Made by a program: the position numbers and the translations under genes
DNA from: an uncultured Roseicyclus sp.
Lineage (GTDB): Bacteria; Pseudomonadota; Alphaproteobacteria; Rhodobacterales; Rhodobacteraceae
DNA length: 64,000 nucleotides
Direction: 5' to 3'
NCBI GenBank assembly: GCA_947491935.1
Contig: CANLLF010000002.1
Location: forward strand, 434,001-498,000
Notes under the pieces: model-generated
What the model saw: only the letters and a program-made list of their open reading frames with translations
Databases searched by the model: none
What the model was told of the DNA's origin: nothing
In this document: positions 16,813 to 24,147 of the stretch, piece by piece
Position numbering within the stretch: position 1 is the first letter of the stretch
Layout of the letters: every line of letters begins with the position of its first letter

Positions 16813-17430
16813 TCAGGCCAATTGTTGCCGCGGAGCGGGAGCTGTGACCGGTTTCGTCATCCGGGTCGCGCTGGAAAAGCCGAAGAGCCATCGAAACGGG
16901 AACGTTGTCTCCACCGTGCCGGGTTGAAACCCGCGGCGTTCATATAGCGCGCGGGCTCTTGGATTGGTGTCGATCACATCGAGCCGCACCTCGCGGCACC
17001 CCCGTCGGGCTGCCTCGGCCACGATGCCGTCGAGAAGCGCCGTGCCGATACCCAGACCCCGCGCCTGCGGCATCACGGCGATGCCATCCATCAGCAACAC
17101 GCTCTCTTCCACCTGCCGCTCCAGCATCGACAGCAGCGGTGCGCGCCAGAGCGCCCCGACAAGGCCGTAGGTCCGACGCAGGTCGGCGAACGTGCCGCCG
17201 ACAAAGGCACCGCGTTCCGTCTTGAACCCGGCCAGGCCAAGAAGCGCACCGTCCGCCGCGCAGATGCTGAGGCAATGGGTGGGATCAAGAACCGGTTCCA
17301 GAAACGCCAGGGCGCGGGGTGCGGGGCCCAGAAGCAGGCCAAGCTTGCCGCCGAAGGCCTGCCAGAATAGCTGCGCCGCCAGGGTGCGCTGATCGTCGGG
17401 AAAGCCCGGCTGCACACGAAGATTGTCCAT
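16813..17430 (-). CDS. GNAT family N-acetyltransferase
   Basis: 205 residues. The acetyl-CoA-binding motif A is clear (MDGIAVMPQARGLGIGTALLDGIVAEA) and motif B follows (VRLDVIDTNPRARALYERRGF). The start at 17430 lets the conserved core begin normally; GGACA/GATATGG upstream is a weak ribosome site. It lies 38 bases downstream of tdk on the same strand. The substrate is unknown. Confidence 0.85.
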   Translation of the reverse strand: MDNLRVQPGFPDDQRTLAAQLFWQAFGGKLGLLLGPAPRALAFLEPVLDPTHCLSICAADGALLGLAGFKTERGAFVGGTFADLRRTYGLVGALWRAPLLSMLERQVEESVLLMDGIAVMPQARGLGIGTALLDGIVAEAARRGCREVRLDVIDTNPRARALYERRGFQPGTVETTFPFRWLFGFSSATRMTKPVTAPAPRQQLA

Positions 17431-17468
17431 GTGTCCGATATGGGGCGACGGACTGGCTGGTAAAAGAC

Positions 17469-18059
17469 CTAGCGGGGGTTGTCGCCCAGGGCATCGCGGA
17501 AATGCTTGCGGCACAGGCTCACATAGCGGTCGTTGCCGCCCACTTCGATCTGCGCGCCTTCGCGGATCGCCGCGCCATTTTCATCGACGCGGATGACCAT
17601 CGTGGCCTTCTTGCCGCAATGGCAGATCGTGCGGACCTCGCGCATTTCATCGGCCAAAGCCAGAAGGGCGGCGGAACCGGGGAACAACTCACCCCGGAAA
17701 TCGACGCGCAGCCCGTAAGCCATCACCGGCACGCCCAGGTCATCCACCGCGCGTGCCAATTGCCAGACCTGGTCGCGGGTCAGCCAATGGCTGTCATCGA
17801 CCATCACGCAATGGCAGGGCCCCTCGGCCAGCCGCGCCTCGATCTTGGCATAGAGGTCATCGCGATCCGAAAACGGGTCCGCCTCGGCGGTGATCCCGAT
17901 CCGCGACCCGATCAATCCATGCGCCCCGGCACGATCATCGAAATCGGCGATCATCAGATAGGTCTGCATCCCCCGCTCAATGTAATTGTAGGAGGCTTGC
18001 AACAGCAGGGTCGATTTGCCTGCGTTCATGGTGGAGTAGTGGAAATAGAGCTTGGCCAT
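17469..18059 (-). CDS. tdk: Thymidine kinase
   Basis: 196 residues, type II Tdk. P-loop FHYSTMNAGKSTLLLQ near the N-terminus, the lasso-domain GLRVDFRGELFPGS, and zinc ligands CHCGKKA and CRKHF near the C-terminus. It phosphorylates thymidine with ATP for salvage. The start at 18059 gives the standard MAKLYFHYSTMNAG N-terminus; an in-frame extension upstream would overlap the promoter region. Confidence 0.95.
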   Translation of the reverse strand: MAKLYFHYSTMNAGKSTLLLQASYNYIERGMQTYLMIADFDDRAGAHGLIGSRIGITAEADPFSDRDDLYAKIEARLAEGPCHCVMVDDSHWLTRDQVWQLARAVDDLGVPVMAYGLRVDFRGELFPGSAALLALADEMREVRTICHCGKKATMVIRVDENGAAIREGAQIEVGGNDRYVSLCRKHFRDALGDNPR

Positions 18060-18154
18060 GCCCCTTGGTTTGGCCCATGACAGCCGCGCTGGCAAGACGT
18101 TGACGGCATGGGGGAAAGCGGGTTTCCTGCCGCGGACCAATAGGGACACGAGTG

Positions 18155-18640
18155 ATGAACGACACGAGCGGCGAGACGGCCAAAGGTTACCTCAAGCGTC
18201 ATACCGAGCGGTTGATCAAGGATGTGGGGTATGCGGCCGCCTGCGAACTGACGGGACGGTCCAAGGCGACGCTCGGACGATACTTCTCGGAGGCCGACGA
18301 ACATACGGACCGGTTCATGCCCGTCGATGCCGTGGCCGCGCTGGAGGCGGCGTCGTCCTTTCCCCACGTGACCGCCGCGCTGGCCGAGTTGAATGGCGGG
18401 CAGATGTCTTACGGGTCGGACAAGCGCAACGCGATGCGGGGGGACAATTCGGGGTCGGTGAACGCCAATGTCATCGCCCTGTCGCAGCGGTTCGCGATCC
18501 TGATGGCGGAATATCACTTGTCGATCGAGGATGGGGTGATTTCGGTCAACGAAGCCCGGCGGCTTCTGGAAGAGACGCTGGAATTGCAAAAAGTTCTGGT
18601 AGAGATGAAGCTGCGGCTGGAGGCCGATAGCCGGAGCTAA
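18155..18640 (+). CDS. Uncharacterised HTH-like protein
   Basis: 161 residues from the ATG at 18155 (AGGGA 8 bases upstream; a GTG directly before it is the alternative). The N-terminal third reads like a small DNA-binding helix-turn-helix: LIKDVGYAAACELTGRSKATLGRYFSE, similar in spirit to phage CII-type regulators. The middle has VDAVAALEAASSFPHVTAALAEL and the C-terminal 45 residues form a coiled coil (VNEARRLLEETLELQKVLVEMKL). I do not recognise a named family. It is divergent from tdk, and the shared 37-base element lies just past its stop. Confidence 0.55.
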   Translation: MNDTSGETAKGYLKRHTERLIKDVGYAAACELTGRSKATLGRYFSEADEHTDRFMPVDAVAALEAASSFPHVTAALAELNGGQMSYGSDKRNAMRGDNSGSVNANVIALSQRFAILMAEYHLSIEDGVISVNEARRLLEETLELQKVLVEMKLRLEADSRS

Positions 18641-18644
18641 ATGG

Positions 18645-18681
18645 GGGTTATCACGGTTGATAGGCATAGCCAACCTATTGA
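18645..18681 (+). promoter_or_regulatory. Shared 37-base element, copy B
   Basis: Begins GGGTTATCACGGTTGATA and ends AACCTATTGA. It has 29 of 37 bases in common with the copy at 4121-4157 (minus strand) and lies 46 bases upstream of the exported mosaic protein start, same orientation as copy A relative to its gene. Confidence 0.5.
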
Positions 18682-18705
18682 GAGTGCGAAGAAAAGGCAT
18701 TCCTG

Positions 18706-18720
18706 TTAACCTGTGCTTAA
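18706..18720. promoter_or_regulatory. CtrA-type site TTAA-N7-TTAA
   Basis: TTAACCTGTGCTTAA fits the full CtrA consensus TTAA(N7)TTAA and is continued by CC. CtrA is a conserved master response regulator of Rhodobacterales, controlling motility and related traits. The site ends 7 bases before the ATG at 18728, so it would act as a repressor site, or the true start is the ATG at 18758. Confidence 0.45.
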
Positions 18721-18727
18721 CCAAGAA

Positions 18728-20305
18728 ATGCGCAAGCGCCGGCACCGGGGCGGTGTGATGCGCGGCGGGCTTGCCCTTGCGATTGCGACCGCGTGCCTGC
18801 ATGGGGGCACCGACCCCGCCGCCGCGCAGGAGACGTACCCAAGCGACGAGATCTGCGTGCAAAGCATTCTCGCGCTCCATGGGTACGATCCCGGCCCCAT
18901 CGACGGTATCCTGGGCCAGCGAACCCGCGACATGGCCCACAGCTTCGCGGTGGATTGGCGTCTGGATCTGCCGCGCCTGTCCGGTGCCACGGCGGGCGAT
19001 TGGTGCGTGGGCCTGACGGCGGCGCAGCGGGGCGCGGGTCAGCCGCTGGACCCGGCGCTGACCGATGGCCCCGACGCATTGGGCTGTGTCACCGATCCCC
19101 CCGATGGCTATGCGCGTGTCATCACCGGCATGGTCGATGGCGACCCGGTGGAATTGCGCGTCTCGACCCGGTTCGGGGGGGCGGTCGGATCGCTCACGTG
19201 GCGGGGGATGGAATTCCTCAACATCTACGACCATGGCCGGCAGATCAGCTATGCGTGGTTCCTGGACGATCACGGTGAATGCCTGAACCCGACGGAGCCG
19301 GGATCGGCCAGCGATCTGTTCGCGCAGACCTCGACCACGATCGTACATGAAATCTGCTCGGACGCTGCCAACCGGCTGAGCACGCGGATCAGTCCCGCCT
19401 TCTGGACCCAGCCGGGGCAGAGCGCCTTTTGCGACAATGGCACGTTGGAGGCTGTGAACACGGAACTGGTCTCGGACGATATGCTCGAGAAGGTGACCCA
19501 GATCGGTTACGAGAGGATCGAGAACGTGATCGTGTTCGATTCCACGATCACCCTGTACGGGGATCACGACCTACTGCGCGCGGAGGTGCCGACCGCCTAC
19601 CTGACCGGCGCGTTCTCGGCGCGCTACCGCTTCGATCCGCGCGACGGCAGCCTGACGCCCGTGACGGAGAGCATGGACGTGACCGCGCCGTGGTCTTTCG
19701 TGGACAATTCCGGCCTTCCCGCAATCCTGGCGAGCGAGGATGGTGCATTCGCGCTGGGGGCCTACACGGCGCGGCCCGGGGCGCTGTACCAGATCCTCCA
19801 TTACGAAAGCTCCAATCCCCTCGACGAAACCAATAAGTGGAACATCCTGTTTAGCGTGGCGCCTGCACCTGCGGGACGCTACGACTTTCGCACCTTCGGG
19901 GTGATCGGCACGTTGGAGCAGGTGCACGAGGGCATGGTGGCGCTTGCCGCGCTGCATCCCGTCGATCTCACGCCGGAGGAAGGGTTCGTGGACCGGGCCG
20001 ATTGCGACTGGATCGCCGGATGGGCCTGGGACCCGGACGCGCCGGACCGCGCCATGATTGTGGATGTATTCGCGCTCGACGGGGACAGCCGGGCCCTTGT
20101 CGCAAGCGTCGACGCGGGACAGTATCGCCCTGATCTGGAAGCGGCGCTGGGGGATGGCGGGCGGCACGCATTCGAGTTCGAGACTGACCTGATCCTGCCC
20201 GACGGCGGGCAGGGCGCATTCACGATGGAGGTGCGCGCCTCGGCGGACGGGTTGCGGGGCACGCCGCTGGTGCCGAACCGGTTTTCACTGGATTGCCCGG
20301 GATGA
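18728..20305 (+). CDS. Exported mosaic protein with peptidoglycan-binding-like N-terminus and Ig-like C-terminus
   Basis: About 525 residues. A signal peptide (charged start RKRRHR, hydrophobic LALAIATACLHG, AAAQ at the cleavage region) is followed by a peptidoglycan-binding-like motif at about residues 40-75 (ICVQSILALHGYDPGPIDGILGQRTRDM). A 300-residue middle domain is beta-rich and unrecognised. The last 100 residues (ADCDWIAGWAWDPDAPD, then YRPDLEAALGDGGRHAFEF) form an Ig-like module also found attached to bacterial glycosyltransferases and surface proteins. Possible starts are GTG 18713, ATG 18728 and ATG 18758; none has a strong ribosome site. Cys residues in pairs suggest disulfides in the periplasm. 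Probable envelope role, substrate unknown. Confidence 0.6.
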   Translation: MRKRRHRGGVMRGGLALAIATACLHGGTDPAAAQETYPSDEICVQSILALHGYDPGPIDGILGQRTRDMAHSFAVDWRLDLPRLSGATAGDWCVGLTAAQRGAGQPLDPALTDGPDALGCVTDPPDGYARVITGMVDGDPVELRVSTRFGGAVGSLTWRGMEFLNIYDHGRQISYAWFLDDHGECLNPTEPGSASDLFAQTSTTIVHEICSDAANRLSTRISPAFWTQPGQSAFCDNGTLEAVNTELVSDDMLEKVTQIGYERIENVIVFDSTITLYGDHDLLRAEVPTAYLTGAFSARYRFDPRDGSLTPVTESMDVTAPWSFVDNSGLPAILASEDGAFALGAYTARPGALYQILHYESSNPLDETNKWNILFSVAPAPAGRYDFRTFGVIGTLEQVHEGMVALAALHPVDLTPEEGFVDRADCDWIAGWAWDPDAPDRAMIVDVFALDGDSRALVASVDAGQYRPDLEAALGDGGRHAFEFETDLILPDGGQGAFTMEVRASADGLRGTPLVPNRFSLDCPG

Positions 20306-20344
20306 CGGGCTGAGGTGTGGTTGCGCCGGCTGCGCCGTCGCTGA

Positions 20345-20443
20345 AGGGGGGGGCAAGCCCCCCGCACCCCCCGTTTCCGATATGATGAGAGGGGCTGCCT
20401 GCCCCTCACAAACTCTCCCCGGGGATACTTTTGAAACAAGGAA
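20345..20443. repeat. Intergenic G/C-rich element with two hairpins and a TCCCCGGGGATACTTTTGAA tail
   Basis: Two perfect hairpins (GGGGGGC-AA-GCCCCCC at 20348-20363 and GAGGGGC-TGCCT-GCCCCTC at 20389-20407) are followed by CTCCCCGGGGATACTTTTG and AAACAAGGAAG. I recall similar GGGG...ATAYTTTT...AAGAAG stretches dispersed between genes of many Rhodobacteraceae. Only one copy is in this window, so its repetitive nature is from memory, not shown here. It separates two convergent genes. Confidence 0.4.
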
Positions 20444-20475
20444 GTGGACAGGGCCGCGCGGGAGGCCCGGGTGCG

Positions 20476-21600
20476 TCAGGCGGATTTTTCGACGATGACG
20501 GAGCCCACGGAATACCCGGCCCCGAAGGAGCAGATCAGGCCGGTATCGCCCGGGTGCAGATCATCGGAATACTTGGCAAAGGCGATGATGGAGCCTGCCG
20601 AGGACGTGTTGGCGTAATCTTGTAGAATATTGGGCTGCTCCCCATCTTCCGGGATGCGGCCCAGAACCTTCTTGCCGATATAATCGTTCATCGTCTTGTT
20701 GGCCTGGTGCAGCCACAGGCGTTTGAGGTCGCTCGCCTCGACGCCGGTCTCCTCCATATGCTCGGCGATGTGTCTGGAGACCAGCGGCAGGACCTCTTTG
20801 AAGACCTTGCGGCCGTTTTGCATGAAGAGCATATCGCGGCGGTCGTCCATGTGGCCCTCGCGGGTGCGGCGCAGGAAGCCGTTGTTGTTGCGGATATTGT
20901 TGGAGAATTGCGTGGCGCAGCGGGTGGATCTGATCAGGAATTTGTCGCCCCTGGCCAGATCGCTGCGTTCGATCAGGACCGCGGTGGCGACATCGCCGAA
21001 GATGAAATGGCAGTCCCGGTCGCGCCATTCCAGATGGGCCGAGCAAATCTCGGGGTTCACCACTAGCGCGCGTTTGATTGAGCCTGAGCGGATCATGTCC
21101 GCCACGGCCTGGATGCCGAACGTGGCGGACGAACAGGCCACGTTCATGTCGAAGCCGAAACCGCCGGTGCCCAGAAGCTCCTGGATCTCGATGGCGATGG
21201 CGGGGTAGGCGCGTTCGTGGTTCGACGCGGCGCAGATCACGGCATCGACGTCGGCGGCGTCCACGCCCGCCATATCGAGCGCCTGGCGGCAGGCATCCAC
21301 GCCCATTTCGGCCATGAAACCGGGCTGGTCCATGGCGCGGTCGGGCAGCCAGGGATGCATCACGGAGGGGTCGAGAATGCCGCTTTTGTCGAGCACATAG
21401 CGGCTTTCGATGCCGGAGGCGGCGACGATGAACTCGGAGGAGGACTGGGCCATCGCCTCCACCTCACCGGCTTCGATGGCGGCGGCGTTTGCGGCGTTCC
21501 AATTGTCGGCATAGGCGTTGAAGGTGACGACCAGTTCGTCGTTGGAAATGCTCAGCTCCGGCGTGAAGACGCCTGATCCGGTAATCGCTGGTTCAACCAT
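20476..21600 (-). CDS. Beta-ketoacyl-ACP synthase III-like thiolase-fold enzyme
   Basis: 374 residues. The KAS III catalytic triad is visible: Cys156 in VACSSATFG, His298 in LWLHQANK and Asn331 in YANTSSAG. GGAGA lies 5 bases before the ATG. The enzyme condenses an acyl-CoA with malonyl-ACP. It is longer than standard FabH (about 320) and has the 50-residue N-terminal insertion seen in a separate subgroup (residues 28-62), so it may be a secondary KAS III for a special product or a FabH replacement. No fatty-acid gene is adjacent. Confidence 0.8.
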   Translation of the reverse strand: MVEPAITGSGVFTPELSISNDELVVTFNAYADNWNAANAAAIEAGEVEAMAQSSSEFIVAASGIESRYVLDKSGILDPSVMHPWLPDRAMDQPGFMAEMGVDACRQALDMAGVDAADVDAVICAASNHERAYPAIAIEIQELLGTGGFGFDMNVACSSATFGIQAVADMIRSGSIKRALVVNPEICSAHLEWRDRDCHFIFGDVATAVLIERSDLARGDKFLIRSTRCATQFSNNIRNNNGFLRRTREGHMDDRRDMLFMQNGRKVFKEVLPLVSRHIAEHMEETGVEASDLKRLWLHQANKTMNDYIGKKVLGRIPEDGEQPNILQDYANTSSAGSIIAFAKYSDDLHPGDTGLICSFGAGYSVGSVIVEKSA

Positions 21601-21666
21601 ATCTGTCTCCGCGTCACAGGGCCTTCACTTGCGCGCGAAACGGACCCTGCGTCAAGGCGGCTGACG

Positions 21667-22059
21667 TCACGTCTTGTGGGCGGGCGCGTGGCAGACCGCC
21701 TCGATATTGTTGCCGTCGGGGTCGAGCACGAAAGCGCCGTAATAGTGGTCGTGATAGTGCGGGCGGAGGCCGGGCGGGCCGTTATCGGTGCCGCCCGCGT
21801 CAAGGGCTGCGGCGTGGAAGGCATCGACCTGCGCGCGGGTGCGGGCGGTGAAGGCGAAGTGGAGCGGCGGGACGTGGCGCGCGCCCTCGCCGACCCAGAA
21901 TTGCGGGCGGTCCTGACCGTAGCCGACGACCCGCGCACCGCCGGTATGTTCGGGCGGGACGGTGAACAGGTGGCTGGACCCCAGGGGGGCCAGGGCGGCA
22001 TCGTAGAAGGCCTTGGAGCGGGTGAAATCGGCGGTGTTGATGCCGCTATGGTCGATCAT
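21667..22059 (-). CDS. VOC (glyoxalase-fold) family protein
   Basis: 130 residues starting MIDHSGINTADFTRSKAFYDAALAPLG, with the typical betaalphabetabetabeta unit and a C-terminal AFVLDPDGNNIEAVCH. VOC proteins are metal-binding lyases, dioxygenases or resistance proteins; this small single-unit type is uncharacterised. A decayed partial copy of its 5' part lies at 23.1 kb, the other side of the methyltransferase gene. Confidence 0.85.
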   Translation of the reverse strand: MIDHSGINTADFTRSKAFYDAALAPLGSSHLFTVPPEHTGGARVVGYGQDRPQFWVGEGARHVPPLHFAFTARTRAQVDAFHAAALDAGGTDNGPPGLRPHYHDHYYGAFVLDPDGNNIEAVCHAPAHKT

Positions 22060-22379
22060 CGCGGTGCCTGTCGGTTGTGGCTTGGGACCTTTGTAGCCGC
22101 ATCGGGCGGTGTCGGACAATCATGTGGGGTCCGCGAAGACGCCGCCGCGACGTCGTGGGGTTTGAGTTGATTGGGCGTCCTTGGCGGCTCCGCGTTTTGT
22201 TTCATGCGGGACGGTGGATCCGGGTGCGGCACTCTGGCCTCGACAATGCGCAAGAGGCATGGAAATTTGGGGTTACAGGCGACGATCAACGACAATGGGC
22301 TGGACCGTAGCTGGGCTTGGACGCTGCCTGCGTCCACAGGAGCGGTGACAGCCACGGGACATATGGAAGACGAGCGATC
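22060..22379. other. Intergenic region, no supported gene
   Basis: About 320 bases between the divergent VOC and methyltransferase genes. I see no signal beyond possible promoters; frames open here on the plus strand are short and without ribosome sites. Confidence 0.4.
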
Positions 22380-23036
22380 ATGCGAAAGATGCTGCAGCGT
22401 GTATTTGAAGAGAAGGTCTGGCGCGGGTCGGCGCAAGGGCGACGGTCGGGGCCGGGATCGACAATGGAGGCGACCGAACGGTTGCGGGCGGCGCTGCCGG
22501 ATCTGCTGAAGCGCTACGAGGTGAAGACGTTCCTGGACGCGCCGTGCGGGGACTGGCACTGGATGAGCACGGTTGATCTGGGCGATGTGACCTATATCGG
22601 CGGTGATATCGCGGCATCGGTGATCGAGGCGAACATCGAGGAATTCGGCCGCGACGGCGTGAGCTTCCACCATCTGGATATCACCAGTGATCCGCTGCCC
22701 AAGGCCGACATGATGATGTGCCGCGATTGCCTGTTTCACCTGAAGCACAAGTTCCGGTGGCTGTTTCTTGAAAATTTCGTCGCGTCGGAGATTCCGTATC
22801 TGATGATGACGATGCACCATCTGGACCAGAACCGGCCCCTGACGACGAATGGAAACTTCGCGGCGTTCAGCCCGATGGCCGAGCCGTTTAACCTGCCCGC
22901 GCCGATCGAGATGATCCACGAGACGATGGACGCGCTTCCGAAGGATATGAGCAAGGACGAAAAGCCGCTGCAATACCGATCCCTGGGAATTTGGCGGCGC
23001 GAGGATGTGGAGAAAGCGGTGAAGGCGAATGCGTAG
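22380..23036 (+). CDS. Class I SAM-dependent methyltransferase
   Basis: 218 residues. SAM-binding motif I is FLDAPCGDWHWM, followed by YIGGDIAASVIEANI and, after the sheet, MMMCRDCLFHLKHK. The start at 22380 (MRKMLQRVFEEKVW) gives the natural N-terminus. The family resembles small glycan- or metabolite-modifying methyltransferases; the acceptor is unknown. It lies between the VOC gene and the VOC remnant. Confidence 0.8.
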   Translation: MRKMLQRVFEEKVWRGSAQGRRSGPGSTMEATERLRAALPDLLKRYEVKTFLDAPCGDWHWMSTVDLGDVTYIGGDIAASVIEANIEEFGRDGVSFHHLDITSDPLPKADMMMCRDCLFHLKHKFRWLFLENFVASEIPYLMMTMHHLDQNRPLTTNGNFAAFSPMAEPFNLPAPIEMIHETMDALPKDMSKDEKPLQYRSLGIWRREDVEKAVKANA

Positions 23037-23064
23037 GGGCGCGGCCAGGACCATCTGATCGCGG

Positions 23065-23226
23065 ACGGGGCATGGGGCGGGCCCTTGCCGATCCAGAATT
23101 GCGGGCGACCTGCGCGCCGCCCTTATGGTCCTGCGGGACGGTGAGCAGATGGCGGGCGCTGACTGGGGCCAGCGCCGCGTCGCAGTAGACCGGCGCGGCG
23201 TTGCCAAGGCCGGTCTGGTCGATCCT
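23065..23226 (-). pseudogene. Decayed 5' fragment of a VOC gene (copy of the gene at 21667-22059)
   Basis: On the minus strand it translates IDQTGLGNAAPVYCDAALAP, then SARHLLTVPQDHKGGAQV, then after a frame-shifting deletion RPQFWIGKGPPHAP. These align with the intact VOC protein (IDHSGINTADFTRSKAFYDAALAP, SSHLFTVPPEHTGGARV, RPQFWVGEGARHVP). The start ATG has become AGG (23226-23224), about 5 codons are missing around 23100, and the 3' half is absent. It is therefore a dead duplicate, sandwiched between the methyltransferase and the next VOC gene. Confidence 0.8.
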
Positions 23227-23235
23227 CGCGGTGCC

Positions 23236-23604
23236 TTAGCGATGCTGGTCGATCAAGATGATGTTGCCGTCGGGGTCGCGGGTGACGAAGCTGCCAGGGC
23301 CGTCCTCGCCGCCCTGTTCCTGCTCCACATCATAGCCTGCTTTGGCGACGACATCCTTGATCGCGCGGACGTCATCGAAATCATCGAGGTTCTGGGCGCT
23401 CTGGTCCCATCCGGGATTGAACGTCAGCAGATTGCCCTCGAACATGCCATGAAACAGGCCGACCAGCGCGTCGCCATTCTTCATGATCAGGTAGCCGTGG
23501 TCGGGGTCACCGCCCATCGCCGAAAAGCCGAGGGTTTCGTAAAAGGCCCGCGATTTGGCGAGGTCCGCCACGGCCAGAGACATGGAAAACGCGCCGAGTT
23601 TCAT
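23236..23604 (-). CDS. VOC (glyoxalase-fold) family protein
   Basis: 122 residues: MKLGAFSMSLAVADLAKSRAFYETLGF start, C-terminal SFVTRDPDGNIILIDQH. The internal DPDHGYLIMKNGDALVGLFHGMF strand is typical of small VOC proteins annotated as glyoxalase/bleomycin resistance/dioxygenase. The paralogue at 21667 is only distantly similar, so this is a separate family member. Ten bases separate its stop from the VOC remnant. Confidence 0.85.
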   Translation of the reverse strand: MKLGAFSMSLAVADLAKSRAFYETLGFSAMGGDPDHGYLIMKNGDALVGLFHGMFEGNLLTFNPGWDQSAQNLDDFDDVRAIKDVVAKAGYDVEQEQGGEDGPGSFVTRDPDGNIILIDQHR

Positions 23605-23671
23605 GGGGGACCTTTCTGCAAATGGGGTGTGCCCAAGATACGCCTATTCAGGCACATCGCAAGCGTACGTC

Positions 23672-23998
23672 CTAGGCCCCGGCCAAAGCCGCCTGAAGTG
23701 ATTGTTGCAGCCGGGGCGCCGTTTCGTGCACCCAATCCGGTTCGCGGTGCCGAACGATCAGCCAAAACCGCTGCCCCTCCTGCCAATAGGTGGCGTCAAT
23801 CAGACCCGGTTCGGCCTTGTCACGTTTGAAATGCCAATGCACCGAATTGGGGTATTTGACGCGGGAGTAGCCGCCGATATGGGAGATATAGAGGCCGGCG
23901 TCCGCCGCAGCGTGTTCAACGATCTCCATCATCTTCGGTTTCGCAACCACGCTGCCGAGCGCCAGGTCCAGCTCATAGGATTTTCGATCTGCGGGCAT
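23672..23998 (-). CDS. Conserved hypothetical protein, unknown function
   Basis: 108 residues. AGGAGG lies 5 bases before the ATG at 23998, so the start is firm. The sequence has KSYELDLALGSVVAKPKMMEIVEHAAADAG at the start, YISHIGGYSRVKYPNSVHWHFKR in the middle (a striking aromatic/His segment) and a Glu/Gln-rich C-terminal helix. No signal peptide or membrane segment. I do not recognise a family; the WHFKR and WLIVRHREPDWV strands suggest a compact alpha/beta fold. Confidence 0.65.
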   Translation of the reverse strand: MPADRKSYELDLALGSVVAKPKMMEIVEHAAADAGLYISHIGGYSRVKYPNSVHWHFKRDKAEPGLIDATYWQEGQRFWLIVRHREPDWVHETAPRLQQSLQAALAGA

Positions 23999-24085
23999 GT
24001 GCCCCTCCTGTTTCTGCAAGGGGGGCGTAGCCAATGGATACTTTATCGGCGGGTCAAGAGGCGATCCGAGATCCCGGCCAATCGC

Positions 24086-24123
24086 AAAGAAAAACCGGCG
24101 GCAAGGGTGCCCCTGCCGCCGGT
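24086..24123 (-). terminator. Rho-independent terminator of the solute-binding protein gene
   Basis: Minus strand: ACCGGCGGCA / TGCCGCCGGT stem with a 10-base loop, then TTTTTCTTT, 25 bases after the stop at 24148. Confidence 0.85.
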
Positions 24124-24147
24124 TGGATCGGTCAATGACCGCGCGGT

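Noticed and set aside
18026-19567. 513-codon minus-strand open frame spanning tdk's start and the mosaic protein
   Set aside because: Low-complexity reverse-frame composition, overlaps two well-supported genes, no start signal.
24086-24123. Inverted repeat considered as a mobile-element end
   Set aside because: The position after a stop codon and the TTTTTCTTT tail on the minus strand mark it as a Rho-independent terminator.
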